Source: Pontibacter sp. SGAir0037 (GTDB lineage Bacteria; Bacteroidota; Bacteroidia; Cytophagales; Hymenobacteraceae). From it: DNA of 64,000 nt. A program made the translations under genes and the position numbers. Location: the NCBI RefSeq assembly GCF_005491705.1, contig NZ_CP028092.1, positions 2,480,001 to 2,544,000 on the forward strand. Reading direction: 5' to 3'. Under the pieces are notes generated by a model, which saw only the letters and a program-made list of their open reading frames with translations, made no database searches and was not told the DNA's origin. Below, in pieces: positions 35,232-44,951 of this stretch. How positions within the stretch are numbered: position 1 is the stretch's first letter; each line of letters begins with the position of its first letter.

Positions 35232-36725
35232 ATGAGTAAAGTACACTATATCTCTGGTGAGCAACTAACACTGGAGCAGTTAGCCCTTATACTGGAGCAG
35301 AACTACAGCCTTGCTTTATCAGAAGAGGCTGAAGCAAACATTCTGAAATGTCATGCTTATTTGCAGGAGAAAATCAAGGCAACAGATCAGAGTATCTACG
35401 GCATCAACACAGGGTTCGGGGCCTTGTACAAAAACAAAGTTTCCCCGGCAGACCTGGAACAACTGCAACGCAACCTGATGATGTCTCACGCCTGTGGTAC
35501 CGGGCCTGAAGTACCCGCACAGGTAGTTAAACTCATGCTGCTCCTGAAAGTGCAGTCGCTGGCTTACGGACATAGCGGTGTGCAATTGCAAACAGTAAAG
35601 CGCCTGATCGATTTCTACAACCGAGACATTTACCCAATTGTGTATCAGCAAGGCTCGCTTGGCGCAAGTGGCGACCTGGCTCCCCTGGCCCACCTTTGCC
35701 TGCCCCTGATCGGCTTAGGTGAAGTTTACTACCAGGGCTACCGACTCGAAACGAAGCATGTCCTGGAGCTGTTCAGCTGGGAACCCATCACGTTAAAAGC
35801 AAAGGAAGGGCTGGCCCTGCTGAACGGAACACAGTTTATGAGTGCCTATGGTGTTTATTCATTATTAAAAGCCGGCAACCTTTCTCATGCAGCCGATACT
35901 ATCGGAGCACTATCGCTGGATGCGTTTAATGGTCGGCCGGAGCCCTTTCACGAACTCATTCACCGTATACGCCCGCATAAGGGCCAGCAGGAAACAGCCG
36001 CAAACTTCAGGCAATTGCTCCATGGCAGCCAGCTGATCCAGCAGAAAAAGCTGCACGTGCAGGACCCGTATTCCTTCCGCTGTATACCACAAGTACATGG
36101 AGCCTCTAAAGACACCCTGCGCTATGCCGAAGAGATTATCCTGACAGAGATAAATGCTGTAACAGATAACCCTAATATTTTCCCGGACGAAGATGTGATC
36201 TTATCAGGCGGGAATTTTCATGGACAGCCTCTGGCGCTGGCGCTGGATTTTCTGGCCATTGCCTTGGCTGAACTGGGAAATATTTCAGAGCGGAGAACAT
36301 ACCAGCTTATATCCGGTTCGCGCGGATTACCTGAATTCCTGGTTGCAGAACCCGGGTTAAATTCCGGCTTTATGATCAGCCAGTATACTGCAGCTTCTAT
36401 CGCTAGCCAGAACAAGCAATACTGTACTCCCGCCTCTATAGATTCTATCCCCTCATCCAACGGACAGGAAGACCACGTAAGCATGGGAGCAAATGCTGCT
36501 ACCAAACTTTATACAGTAGTGCATAACGTGGAACGGATACTGGCAATAGAACTGCTGAACGCTGCCCAGGCCCTGGAGTTCAGACGGCCCTTGCAAAGCT
36601 CTCCTGCACTGGAGCAATTAGTGGCACAATACAGAGAGCAGGTACCTTTTGTCGGTTCCGATGTGGTGTTGCACGATTATATAGAAAAAAGCATTGCATT
36701 CGTTAGCAGATGGCAGAAAACGTAA
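35232..36725 (+). CDS. hutH: Histidine ammonia-lyase
   Basis: 497 residues. The MIO cofactor tripeptide Ala-Ser-Gly is at 145-147 in GSLGASGDLAPLAHL, with the catalytic Tyr in YGINTGFG (56). The selectivity pair is Ser-His (85-86, LMMSHACG), the histidine-type pair rather than the tyrosine- or phenylalanine-lyase types, and QEDHVSMG carries the Glu used for the imidazole. It converts L-histidine to trans-urocanate. No hutU, hutI or hutG is nearby, so either the rest of the pathway is elsewhere or the product is used differently. It is coupled to hisS (9-base gap). Confidence 0.95.
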   Translation: MSKVHYISGEQLTLEQLALILEQNYSLALSEEAEANILKCHAYLQEKIKATDQSIYGINTGFGALYKNKVSPADLEQLQRNLMMSHACGTGPEVPAQVVKLMLLLKVQSLAYGHSGVQLQTVKRLIDFYNRDIYPIVYQQGSLGASGDLAPLAHLCLPLIGLGEVYYQGYRLETKHVLELFSWEPITLKAKEGLALLNGTQFMSAYGVYSLLKAGNLSHAADTIGALSLDAFNGRPEPFHELIHRIRPHKGQQETAANFRQLLHGSQLIQQKKLHVQDPYSFRCIPQVHGASKDTLRYAEEIILTEINAVTDNPNIFPDEDVILSGGNFHGQPLALALDFLAIALAELGNISERRTYQLISGSRGLPEFLVAEPGLNSGFMISQYTAASIASQNKQYCTPASIDSIPSSNGQEDHVSMGANAATKLYTVVHNVERILAIELLNAAQALEFRRPLQSSPALEQLVAQYREQVPFVGSDVVLHDYIEKSIAFVSRWQKT

Positions 36726-36872
36726 AATGCAGTTCTGTGGTAAATAGATAGCCGAGTATTCAAAACCTAAGAAAATTTGTTGCGTTATCTGCTAGCTGAC
36801 AAGTATTTCTTTTTGCTTATTGCTGCTTTTAAACAGATAAAAGTAGTACATTAGAATAAACAGGTTTTACAC

Positions 36873-38795
36873 TTGAGATATCTATTTACCATACTGCTCC
36901 TCTTCTTATGCAACTTCTCTTTTGCCCAAAGGTGCTTTGAGGCTATGCAGAATGGTATTATAGTAGAAAATATCTGTACGGGCATCCCAGTATCTTTCTC
37001 GAACTGCTCAAACCAAAGCGCTACTATCTTCTATTATACAGGTCCTGAAGCCTTCAATCCTCAACAATTTGAACAAGAGGAGCTGATTAAAGCTCAAGAA
37101 AATGTTACTTTTCAGAATCCCGGTACTTACAAAATAACTCAGATCATAAACACTGGAAAAGTTGACGCAAATGGAGAGGTAATAACTGAAATATTTGAAA
37201 AAGAATATAAAGTTAGAGAAGCTCTCCCTCCCGCCTTTACAACCATAACTTGCGGCAACAACCAAGTACAGATACTTATAACGGATCAGAACTACGATAC
37301 TTTTACGATAGATTTTGGTGATGGTACTGTTTACACGGTTAATCAGGGAGACCAGGTACCGCACTTTTACCTGGATAACCAGGCTCATATAATTACGGTG
37401 GAGGGCAGCTACGAAAACAGTTCCTGCTCCGCTACTGCTACCTTCAACTATACACCATTTGTAAATCCTCCCGCTCCTACTATCACTGAAATCAGGGTAG
37501 TTGAGGAAGATCCAAATAGTGGGGTACTGGAACTTGCGCTTAACAACCTCCAGGCCGGCTACAGTTATACCATCGAGCGCTTCACCGGTGGTCCTGTTCC
37601 TTTTGAAGAACTTGCCTCCATCGTACCAAATGCCCTGGGGAACAACAGCGTCAGGATTGAAAATGTGAATACCCTCACTCCTGAAAGATACCGGGTACTT
37701 ACAGTGGATGCCTGTGAAAATCCGATAGACTTTACCCTGCCCACAAGTTCTCTTATTCTGGAGGCAGAACAGGTAAATAACGAAGTACAGCTAAACTGGA
37801 GTGATATTTCACAGTTTCCCCAGCAATATGAGGTATACAGAAATGGCGTTTTACTGCAGACACTTGCACCGGATGTAACCAGCTATACCGACTCCGACTT
37901 TAGCTGTAACCAGACTTACTGCTATACCATCCGGCTGAGAGAAACCAATGGCACATCATCCGTTTCTGCTGAAAAATGCTTTACTATTTCCAACACTTCC
38001 GTTCCGCCGGCAGGCACCCTTTATTCTACTTTTAATACAGCCAATCAGGTAGAACTGGTGCTGGAGGTGCCGCAGGGGCAGGAGGCAACACGTGTTAGTT
38101 ACCATAAAAGCAGGCTAGGTGCGCCTTACGCAGCCATAGCAACAGTTCCGCAACTACAGTTTACCGATGCAAATGCCGACCTGAACCCGGTTTGCTACAA
38201 AGCATACTATGCCAACTCCTGTGGACAAAGCTCCAGCGAAAGCTCTACCACCTGCCCTGTTATACTGCGTGCGGCACAGCCAAACGATGTTTCTGCTTCT
38301 TTTGCCTGGTCTGGATTTATAGGTTTTGCAGAAGGTATCAGATCATATACTTTGGAGCTGCTGGATGATAATCTACAGGTAATAGCCACCATTCCGGTTA
38401 CAGGTAATACCTATACCGAGAACAATCTAAACGAAGAATTACAAACCTTACGCTACCGCATCAGAGTTACCTCCAACAACGATAGAGTTTCCTATTCGAA
38501 CAGTATAGCGATAGAACAAAAGCTGCGGCTCTATATACCGTCTGCCTTCACACCTAACGGCGATGGTTTAAATGATCTGTTCGAAGTAAAGGGAGAAACA
38601 TTTACAGCATTTACTATACAGATCTACCACCGGAGCGGGAATCTGCTCTTTAGCTCTTCAGACCAGCAGCAAAGTTGGGACGGAACGCACCAGGGCAAGC
38701 CAATGCCAGCCGGTGCTTATGTATATGAGGTAAATGTTACGCTTAGAAACGGAATGCAGAAAAACAGGAGAGGCACTGTGACTATTTTACGCTGA
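36873..38795 (+). CDS. Secreted protein with gliding-type C-terminal domain (CHU_C, T9SS substrate)
   Basis: 640 residues from TTG 36873; the start gives a clean signal peptide (RYLFTILLLFLCNFSFAQ). A PKD-like domain (YDTFTIDFGDGTVYTV) lies around residues 130-185, with fibronectin-III-like modules after it (VQLNWSDISQFPQQYEVYRN; SYTDSDFSCNQTYCYTIRL). The last ~90 residues are the gliding-motility-associated domain: YIPSAFTPNGDGLNDLFEV, IYHRSGNLLFSS, WDGTHQGKPMPAGAYVYEV. This C-terminus directs export by the type IX system. It is a surface adhesin or structural protein; no enzymatic domain is seen. Confidence 0.92.
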   Translation: MRYLFTILLLFLCNFSFAQRCFEAMQNGIIVENICTGIPVSFSNCSNQSATIFYYTGPEAFNPQQFEQEELIKAQENVTFQNPGTYKITQIINTGKVDANGEVITEIFEKEYKVREALPPAFTTITCGNNQVQILITDQNYDTFTIDFGDGTVYTVNQGDQVPHFYLDNQAHIITVEGSYENSSCSATATFNYTPFVNPPAPTITEIRVVEEDPNSGVLELALNNLQAGYSYTIERFTGGPVPFEELASIVPNALGNNSVRIENVNTLTPERYRVLTVDACENPIDFTLPTSSLILEAEQVNNEVQLNWSDISQFPQQYEVYRNGVLLQTLAPDVTSYTDSDFSCNQTYCYTIRLRETNGTSSVSAEKCFTISNTSVPPAGTLYSTFNTANQVELVLEVPQGQEATRVSYHKSRLGAPYAAIATVPQLQFTDANADLNPVCYKAYYANSCGQSSSESSTTCPVILRAAQPNDVSASFAWSGFIGFAEGIRSYTLELLDDNLQVIATIPVTGNTYTENNLNEELQTLRYRIRVTSNNDRVSYSNSIAIEQKLRLYIPSAFTPNGDGLNDLFEVKGETFTAFTIQIYHRSGNLLFSSSDQQQSWDGTHQGKPMPAGAYVYEVNVTLRNGMQKNRRGTVTILR

Positions 38796-38879
38796 TATTG
38801 CAAGGGATAGAGGAAAGGAAATTAACTTCATAAACAGCAAGCTTACGAATATCAACTCTAAATTCTGATATTTAGCTTG

Positions 38880-38887
38880 TATATTTG
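38880..38887 (+). promoter_or_regulatory. Candidate -7 promoter box for ybaB
   Basis: TATATTTG, exact TAnnTTTG match, 58 bases before the ybaB ATG. It is followed in the leader by a hairpin with arms AAGCCAGG (38899-38906) and CCTGGCTT (38912-38919). Confidence 0.5.
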
Positions 38888-38945
38888 CGTAAGCCTACAA
38901 GCCAGGATGCGCCTGGCTTTATCTAACTATCTAAAGAAGAAAACT

Positions 38946-39281
38946 ATGTTTGATATGTTCGGCATGATGGGCAAACTGAAAGATGTCCAGGCTAAAATGA
39001 AAGAAGCTCAAGATAACTTACAACATATTACGGTTACAGCGGAATCCGGGGCTGGACTTGTAAAAGCAACTGTAAACGGGCAGCGCAAGCTGCTTAAAAT
39101 TGAAATCGACGAATCTATCCTGAATGCCAACGACCGTGAAATGGTAAACGATCTGGTGGTAGCAGCTGTAAACAACGCGATGCTAACCGCAGGCGAAAGA
39201 GCACAGGAAGAAATGAAGAAGCAAACGGAAGGACTCCTCCCAAACATACCTGGTTTAGACCTCGGAAATTTTGGACTATAA
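38946..39281 (+). CDS. ybaB: YbaB/EbfC nucleoid-associated protein
   Basis: 111 residues from ATG 38946; a longer in-frame opening at 38877 overlaps the promoter box and the leader hairpin, so it is not used. The sequence MFDMFGMMGKLKDVQAKMKEAQ is the typical amphipathic start, followed by AESGAGLVKATVNGQRKLLKIEID and LVVAAVNNAM. YbaB dimers bind DNA and affect nucleoid structure. The stop overlaps the start of the glycosyltransferase gene by 11 bases. In many genomes ybaB lies next to recR/dnaX; here that context is absent. Confidence 0.94.
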   Translation: MFDMFGMMGKLKDVQAKMKEAQDNLQHITVTAESGAGLVKATVNGQRKLLKIEIDESILNANDREMVNDLVVAAVNNAMLTAGERAQEEMKKQTEGLLPNIPGLDLGNFGL

Positions 39282-40293
39282 TACCTGCCAAACGGCAATT
39301 GTTATTTTAAACTGGAACGGCCTGCATTACCTGCAGGAGTTCCTGCCATCGGTTATAGCAAACAGCACAGGCTGCCGGGTTATAGTAGCAGACAATGCCT
39401 CTACCGATGGTTCTATTGCTTTTTTAAGAGCAAGCTATCCTGAAGTTGGTATCATAGAACATAATAGTAATCTGGGCTTCTGCGAAGGGTATAACCACGC
39501 TCTCCGTCAAATTGAAGCAGACTACTATGTGTTGCTCAATTCCGATGTAGCGGTACCTCCCCAATGGATAGACCCGATTATTTCCCTGATGGATGCAGAT
39601 GCTGCCATTGCTGTATGCCAGCCCAAGATCAATTCGCAGAAGCACCCCGATTTTTTTGAATATGCCGGTGCAGGCGGAGGACTGCTGGACTCGTTGGGTT
39701 ACCCTTACTGCCGTGGCCGGCTGTTTGAGTCGCTGGAGGAGGACCTGGGCCAGTATAACGATGTACAGGAAATTTTCTGGGCAACAGGCGCCTGTATGTT
39801 TGTACGGGCATCGGTTTTTCATGAGCTGGGCGGCCTGGAACCTGCCTTTTTTGCGCACATGGAGGAAATTGACTTTTGCTGGCGGGCTAAAAGTGCGGGC
39901 TATAAAGTAATGTATAACGGCCATTGCCAGATTTTTCATGTTGGTGGCGGCACGCTGCACAAATCCAACCCCAGAAAAACATTTCTGAACTTCAGAAACG
40001 GACTGGCGCTGCTTTACAAAAACCTGCCTGCATCAGAACTAATCGCTACCGTAAGTTTCCGGATTATATTGGATTGGGTTGCAGCCGTAAGAATGGTAGT
40101 TGCCGGCCAGGGTGCCGACGCTAAAGCCGTGCTGGATGCCCATGCCGATCTGCTGCGCAACAGCAGTTACTGGCGCAGGCAGCGAAAGGCACAACAGCCA
40201 AAAGCAAAATTTCCCCGGATGACGGGAGTATACAGAGGAAGTATTGTCTGGGAGTATTTTATCAGGCAGAAAAGAACCGTGCAGGAACTATAG
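39271..40293 (+). CDS. Family 2 glycosyltransferase
   Basis: 340 residues from TTG 39271, the only start that keeps the N-terminal strand of the GT-A fold (AIVILNWNGLHYLQEFLPSV). The nucleotide-binding part shows VIVADNASTDGS, NLGFCEGYNHAL and YYVLLNSDVAVPPQW (DxD position). A rhamnosyltransferase-like acceptor region follows, FWATGACMFVRASVF with FFAHMEEIDFCWR. It transfers a sugar from a nucleotide donor to a surface glycan; the acceptor is unknown. There is no membrane anchor except a weak hydrophobic helix near 255-275. It is coupled to ybaB by overlap and overlaps the convergent PspC gene by 6 bases. Confidence 0.92.
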   Translation: MDYNTCQTAIVILNWNGLHYLQEFLPSVIANSTGCRVIVADNASTDGSIAFLRASYPEVGIIEHNSNLGFCEGYNHALRQIEADYYVLLNSDVAVPPQWIDPIISLMDADAAIAVCQPKINSQKHPDFFEYAGAGGGLLDSLGYPYCRGRLFESLEEDLGQYNDVQEIFWATGACMFVRASVFHELGGLEPAFFAHMEEIDFCWRAKSAGYKVMYNGHCQIFHVGGGTLHKSNPRKTFLNFRNGLALLYKNLPASELIATVSFRIILDWVAAVRMVVAGQGADAKAVLDAHADLLRNSSYWRRQRKAQQPKAKFPRMTGVYRGSIVWEYFIRQKRTVQEL

Positions 40294-40506
40294 ATCCCAG
40301 ACAGTGCTGCGCTCACGGCGAAGGCTTTTCTGAACATTCAGCCAAAACGCAAGCATCAGGTAAATAAGCACAGGCGAACCCATGGTTAAGAAAGAAACAT
40401 ATATGAAAGACAGGCGAATGCTGCTACTGGCAATGCCGAGTTTTTCACCCAGCATCGTGCACACGCCAAAGGCTTGACTCTCGATAAAGTACTGGAGACG
40501 TTTCAT
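40288..40506 (-). CDS. PspC-domain small membrane protein
   Basis: 72 residues. It follows the PspC pattern: a short basic N-terminus, AFGVCTMLGEKLGIASSSIRLSFIYVSF, one membrane helix with MGSPVLIYLMLAFWLNV, and a basic tail. PspC proteins act in phage-shock-like envelope stress responses; in Bacteroidota the single-domain forms are widespread and poorly studied. It stands alone on the minus strand, its end overlapping the end of the glycosyltransferase gene. Confidence 0.85.
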   Translation of the reverse strand: MKRLQYFIESQAFGVCTMLGEKLGIASSSIRLSFIYVSFLTMGSPVLIYLMLAFWLNVQKSLRRERSTVWDL

Positions 40507-40874
40507 TTTATTTAATTTTAAACTATAAAAATATAATATTCTGGTTTGCCTACAAAATTTTATCCTGATAATTGTTCTGTAACTGGCAATAATTTAAGTA
40601 ATTCCTTTTTACGTAAAATGTAATTTTCCGATCATCTCCTGCAGCCTTGGCAGCCAAGTTAATTTCATCTACCGATCTGATTATTAAACTTTTTCTGTTT
40701 GTCTCTATTGTACCGCCCTATTTGGATTAGCTGTAAAAGCCATCTGCGGAGTTGGCAATGTATATACAACTCATACACCTCCGGCCATCCTCCTGCATAA
40801 AAGCGTCAGGTTTACATTGTATTTTGAAAGACTTCTTTTAATTTTACCAACTGAACCGAGATTTAACTTATCAT
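40507..40874. other. Divergent intergenic region upstream of pdhB
   Basis: AT-rich. I see no exact -7 box, only TAATTTTA about 40838 on the plus strand near pdhB, and a short GC palindrome CTTGGCAGCCAAG near 40648. No gene. Confidence 0.35.
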
Positions 40875-41858
40875 ATGCGAACTATACAGTTTAGAGAAGC
40901 CCTGCGCGAGGCTATGTCAGAGGAAATGCGCCGCGACCAAAGCGTGTTTCTGATGGGTGAAGAAGTAGCAGAATATAATGGTGCTTACAAAGTGAGCCAG
41001 GGTATGCTGGACGAATTCGGACCTGAGCGTATAATAGACACTCCTATTGCTGAGCTTGGTTTTGCTGGTATAGGTGTTGGAGCCTCTATGAATGGCCTGC
41101 GCCCTATCATTGAGTTCATGACTTTCAACTTCTCATTGGTAGCCATCGACCAGGTTATCAACTCTGCTGCCAAAATGATGTCTATGTCTGGTGGCCAGTA
41201 TTCTTGCCCTATTGTTTTCCGCGGACCAACTGGTAGCGCTGGTATGTTGTCTTCGCAGCACTCCCAGAACTTTGAAAACTGGTATGCTAACACCCCAGGC
41301 CTGAAAGTGGTGGTTCCTTCTAACCCATACGATGCCAAAGGTTTGTTGAAGTCTGCCATTCGTGATAACGACCCTGTTATTTTCATGGAGTCTGAGCAGA
41401 TGTACGGTGATAAAGGCGAAGTTCCGGAAGAAGAATACCTGATTCCGATCGGTGTTGCTGATATCAAACGTGAAGGTACAGATGTAACCATCGTTTCTTT
41501 CGGCAAGATGATGAAAGTAGCCTTGGCTGCTGCTGAAGAACTGGCAAAAGACGGTGTGAATGCCGAAGTAATTGACCTTCGTTCTGTACGCCCGATCGAC
41601 TATAAAACACTGATTGAATCTGTGAAGAAGACTAACCGCATGGTAGTGGTAGAAGAGGCATGGCCTTTGGCTTCTATTTCTGCTGAGTTAGCTTATCATA
41701 TCCAGAGCAACGCATTCGATTATATGGATGCACCGGTGAAGCGTGTTACTTGCCGCGATGTACCTCTTCCTTATGCTCCTACGCTTATTGAAGCCTCTCT
41801 GCCAAATGTAGAGCGCACCATCGAAGCAGTAAAGCAGGTAATGTATGCTAAAGCTTAG
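40875..41858 (+). CDS. pdhB: Pyruvate dehydrogenase E1 component, beta subunit
   Basis: 327 residues, full length for the family. Typical text: [33 protein letters not shown] (in part), [40 protein letters not shown] and [18 protein letters not shown], with the C-terminal transketolase domain [21 protein letters not shown]. With the alpha subunit it decarboxylates pyruvate using thiamine diphosphate and acetylates the E2 lipoyl arm. The alpha subunit is not adjacent, as is common in Bacteroidota. Its codon use looks optimal (high expression), and a strong terminator follows. Confidence 0.96.
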   Translation: MRTIQFREALREAMSEEMRRDQSVFLMGEEVAEYNGAYKVSQGMLDEFGPERIIDTPIAELGFAGIGVGASMNGLRPIIEFMTFNFSLVAIDQVINSAAKMMSMSGGQYSCPIVFRGPTGSAGMLSSQHSQNFENWYANTPGLKVVVPSNPYDAKGLLKSAIRDNDPVIFMESEQMYGDKGEVPEEEYLIPIGVADIKREGTDVTIVSFGKMMKVALAAAEELAKDGVNAEVIDLRSVRPIDYKTLIESVKKTNRMVVVEEAWPLASISAELAYHIQSNAFDYMDAPVKRVTCRDVPLPYAPTLIEASLPNVERTIEAVKQVMYAKA

Positions 41859-41907
41859 TTTTAGACGCTAGAGATTAGATATTAAACTTAAATATCAGAA
41901 ATTAGAT

Positions 41908-41954
41908 AAAAGCCACAGGCGAAGCTTCTTATAGGTTTTGCCTGTGGCTTTTTT
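41908..41954 (+). terminator. Intrinsic terminator after pdhB
   Basis: Arms AAAAGCCACAGGC (41908-41920) and GCCTGTGGCTTTT (41940-41952) followed by a T run. Confidence 0.85.
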
Positions 41955-42078
41955 ATGAAGAGCAAAAGCTGATTTACTGCACCACTTAACTTCGAATCAG
42001 TGCACGCCTTTCACCAAATTTATATGTCACCTTCATTATGTGGTGTCGCCGATTATTAATTCTTAATTTGGCAAAGCA

Positions 42079-44673
42079 TTAATGCCTTTTCTTAGTGCCT
42101 CGTGTAGGGACAGCCGAAAGCGGGTCCTCAGGCCAATGGTGCTTCGGATAACGTCCACGCAAATCTTTCCTGACCTCGAAATAACCGCTATTCCAGAAAC
42201 TGCGCAGATCTTTGGTAACCTGTACGGGCCTGGATGCAGGTGAGAGCAGATGCATTAATACAGGCACCTTACCACCAGCAATTCTTGGTGTATCGAGCAT
42301 GCCGAATACTTCCTGTAAGCGCACAGCCAGTACAGGACTGGCAACATCTGTATAATCCAGGGCAATACGTGAGCCACTCGGCACCTGCAGATGTGAAGGT
42401 GCTAATCTGTCCATTTCCTGCCGTTGCTCCCAACTTAGCTCAGTCAGCAGTAATTCATTAAAATCTAACCTGGATACCTGGTCCAGCGACCTCAGCCCTG
42501 CCAGGTGTGGCAACAGCCAGCGCTCCATTGTAGATGCCAGGGCAGTATCTGATACATCAGGCCAGCCTGCGGGGTTCAGCTCTTGCAGAAACGCAAGTCT
42601 TTGCCTTGTCTTTTTTGCTTCGTCCGACCAGGGCAGCCGCTCCACTCCCCTCTCCTGCAGAGCTTCTAGCAAGGCACTGGCCACTACATCAGGATCAGGT
42701 TTTGCCAGGTTAGCCTCTTCCAGCACCAAGGCTCCTAAACGCTTGAGCTCCCGGGCCACCACTTTTTCAGCCGTTACATCCCATTTTACTTCCTGCAGCA
42801 CTTCTACCTGTTCAGCAAAATGTGCCAGAATCTCAGCTTTTAAAACGGGGGCAGCCAATAAAACCCGTGCTGCCTTTCCTGTTTCCAAATGTGCTACACC
42901 ATAAAAAGCTGCTTCTGAAAACAGCTCTGTTGCCAGCGATGCTCTCTGTCCTGTTACCAGTCTCACCCGGCCTGAACTTTCCAACTGAGCTAATCGATCA
43001 GGATAAGCCAGTGCTGTCAGTAAACCTGTTGCATCCAGGTTTAATCTATGCTCCGTAATACGCAGACGCTGGCGCAGATTCCGGGCTTGCTCCTTCACCC
43101 TTCTCAAAGCATTTTCGTCTGTCACAAAACCCGGTATTTGCGGCCTTTTACCTTCTAATAGCTCCAGCCGCAGGTGCAAATCGGGCAGCACCTCGCCCTG
43201 CCCTGCCTGCATGGGCTTCAGAATATCTTTTTCTGAAAGTAATGCTGCCAATGCACAGGCAGTAGCTCCAAATCCCAGTTCATAGCCCCGCATAACTAGG
43301 TGCCCCAGTCTCGGGGGCAGCCCTAGAGATGCCAACGCTTTTCCATGGCTGGTCGGGTTGCCAGCCACATCAATTGCCTCAAGCCTTAGCAGAAGATCCC
43401 GGGCCAGTGCAAGCGCCGCAGCCGGGGGAACATCCAGCCATTTGAGAGCTGTTACATCTTTTGTACCCCAGATTGCCAGTTCCAGAGCAAGACCAGCCAG
43501 ATCGGCCTCTCTTATTTCAGGTTCCTGGCGGGGTGGCAACTGCAGTTGATCGGCCGTTGACCATAACCTATAACAACTGCCAGGCCCTAAACGGCCTGCC
43601 CGGCCTCTTCGCTGATCGGCGGCTGCCTGCGAAACAGGTATGGTAGCCAGCGTTGTTAAGCCAGTGCGGGGGATAAACTTGGGAACCCGTGCAAAGCCTC
43701 CGTCAATCACTATTTTTACACCTTCAATTGTTAAGCTGGTTTCGGCTATACTGGTGGCAAGCACCACTTTTCTGCGGCCTTTCGGTGCAGGCTGAATAGC
43801 AGCTAGTTGTTTGGAAAGGGCCAGGTCGCCGTGCAGAATATGCAGGTCTGTAGTAACCGGCAGTCGCTCCTCCAACTGCCGGGCAACACGCTTCATTTCG
43901 CCCATGCCAGGCAAAAATACCAGTATATCTCCCTCCTCATGCTTTTCCAGGGCAAGCCGGATATGCTTAGGTACTAAATGAGAAAGCCGCTCTGCCGGGC
44001 GGGTTCCTGCAGCAGCCACCTCTACAGGTGCTAAATAATGTGTTTCCACGGGAAACTGGCGGCCTTCGCTGCGCACCACCGGGGCTTCCAGCCACGCGCC
44101 AACTGCAACAGCATCCAGTGTAGCACTCATTACCAGCAAGCGCAGGTCCGGGCGCAGGACAGCCTGTGCATCAAGCGCAAGGGCTAATCCGAGATCGGCC
44201 TGCAGGTTCCGCTCATGAAACTCATCAAAAATTATAGCTGCTACACCTTCCAGAGCCGGGTCTTCCTGCAACAGGCGTGTCAAAATGCCTTCTGTCACGA
44301 CCTCAATTTTTGTTTCACCGGAAACCACATGCTCCATCCGCACCCAGTAGCCCACCGTATGGCCGATAAGCTCTCCCAGCAGGGCAGACATTCGCTCTGC
44401 GGCGGCACGTGTTGCCAGGCGGCGAGGCTCCAGCAACAGGATCTTTCCTTTATTTCTCCAGGCAGCATTTAAGAGCGCCAGAGGCACCAGTGTCGTTTTA
44501 CCGGCACCGGGAGGTGCTTCCAACACCACCCGCGTATGCTTTTCGAGGGTGTGCAGCAGGTCCGGGAGGGCATCTTTAACGGGAAGATCAGGCAGGGAAA
44601 AAAGAAATTCTGATGTCGGCATAGTCCCGTAAAGTTCGGGAATGTTTTTTAATTCTGCTTCTTTTGCCACCAA
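42079..44673 (-). CDS. hrpB: ATP-dependent RNA helicase HrpB
   Basis: 864 residues from GTG 44673; an ATG at 44622 gives an 847-residue form starting MPTSEFLFSLPDLPVKDAL and is an equally good, perhaps better, start. DEAH-group helicase motifs: Walker A APPGAGKTT, DEFHER as motif II (HrpB-specific variant of DEAH), SATLD as motif III, TSIAETSLTI and QRRGRAGRLGPG as motif VI. The C-terminal HrpB domain contains YTDVASPVLAVRLQEVFG. HrpB is a DEAH-box enzyme of unknown RNA substrate. It is a single gene on the minus strand. Confidence 0.96.
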   Translation of the reverse strand: MVAKEAELKNIPELYGTMPTSEFLFSLPDLPVKDALPDLLHTLEKHTRVVLEAPPGAGKTTLVPLALLNAAWRNKGKILLLEPRRLATRAAAERMSALLGELIGHTVGYWVRMEHVVSGETKIEVVTEGILTRLLQEDPALEGVAAIIFDEFHERNLQADLGLALALDAQAVLRPDLRLLVMSATLDAVAVGAWLEAPVVRSEGRQFPVETHYLAPVEVAAAGTRPAERLSHLVPKHIRLALEKHEEGDILVFLPGMGEMKRVARQLEERLPVTTDLHILHGDLALSKQLAAIQPAPKGRRKVVLATSIAETSLTIEGVKIVIDGGFARVPKFIPRTGLTTLATIPVSQAAADQRRGRAGRLGPGSCYRLWSTADQLQLPPRQEPEIREADLAGLALELAIWGTKDVTALKWLDVPPAAALALARDLLLRLEAIDVAGNPTSHGKALASLGLPPRLGHLVMRGYELGFGATACALAALLSEKDILKPMQAGQGEVLPDLHLRLELLEGKRPQIPGFVTDENALRRVKEQARNLRQRLRITEHRLNLDATGLLTALAYPDRLAQLESSGRVRLVTGQRASLATELFSEAAFYGVAHLETGKAARVLLAAPVLKAEILAHFAEQVEVLQEVKWDVTAEKVVARELKRLGALVLEEANLAKPDPDVVASALLEALQERGVERLPWSDEAKKTRQRLAFLQELNPAGWPDVSDTALASTMERWLLPHLAGLRSLDQVSRLDFNELLLTELSWEQRQEMDRLAPSHLQVPSGSRIALDYTDVASPVLAVRLQEVFGMLDTPRIAGGKVPVLMHLLSPASRPVQVTKDLRSFWNSGYFEVRKDLRGRYPKHHWPEDPLSAVPTRGTKKRH

Positions 44674-44891
44674 GGCAACCAGCCGGAGCAGGAAAGAAAA
44701 AGTTTGTAAAAGCTAAACTCAACAAGGATGCCCGTTTGTTCTAATCAGGATCTGCAGTAATATCTTTTGTGCGGGCTGCAGACGGGGCTTAAATGATGAC
44801 TAAGAAGTGAAATTTTATAACGGCCACCCATTTAAAGCTTTTCAGAGGCTATATGGAGTGCCAAAAAGAAGGAAATAAAAATATAAAAAAT

Positions 44892-44915
44892 TTAGTTCTT
44901 TAAATTATGAACTAA
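44892..44915. promoter_or_regulatory. Operator 1: TTAGTTC-N10-GAACTAA
   Basis: A perfect palindrome with 7-base arms and 10-base spacer, placed where the -33 region of the regulator promoter lies. The same element recurs at 45445-45468 before the efflux genes, so it is very likely the binding site of the GbsR/MarR regulator. Confidence 0.75.
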
Positions 44916-44928
44916 CGGAACAATACAC

Positions 44929-44936
44929 TACCTTTG
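44929..44936 (+). promoter_or_regulatory. -7 promoter box of the regulator gene
   Basis: TACCTTTG, exact TAnnTTTG match, 15 bases before the regulator ATG and 13 bases after operator 1. Confidence 0.6.
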
Positions 44937-44951
44937 TGCTGTTGAGTAGGT

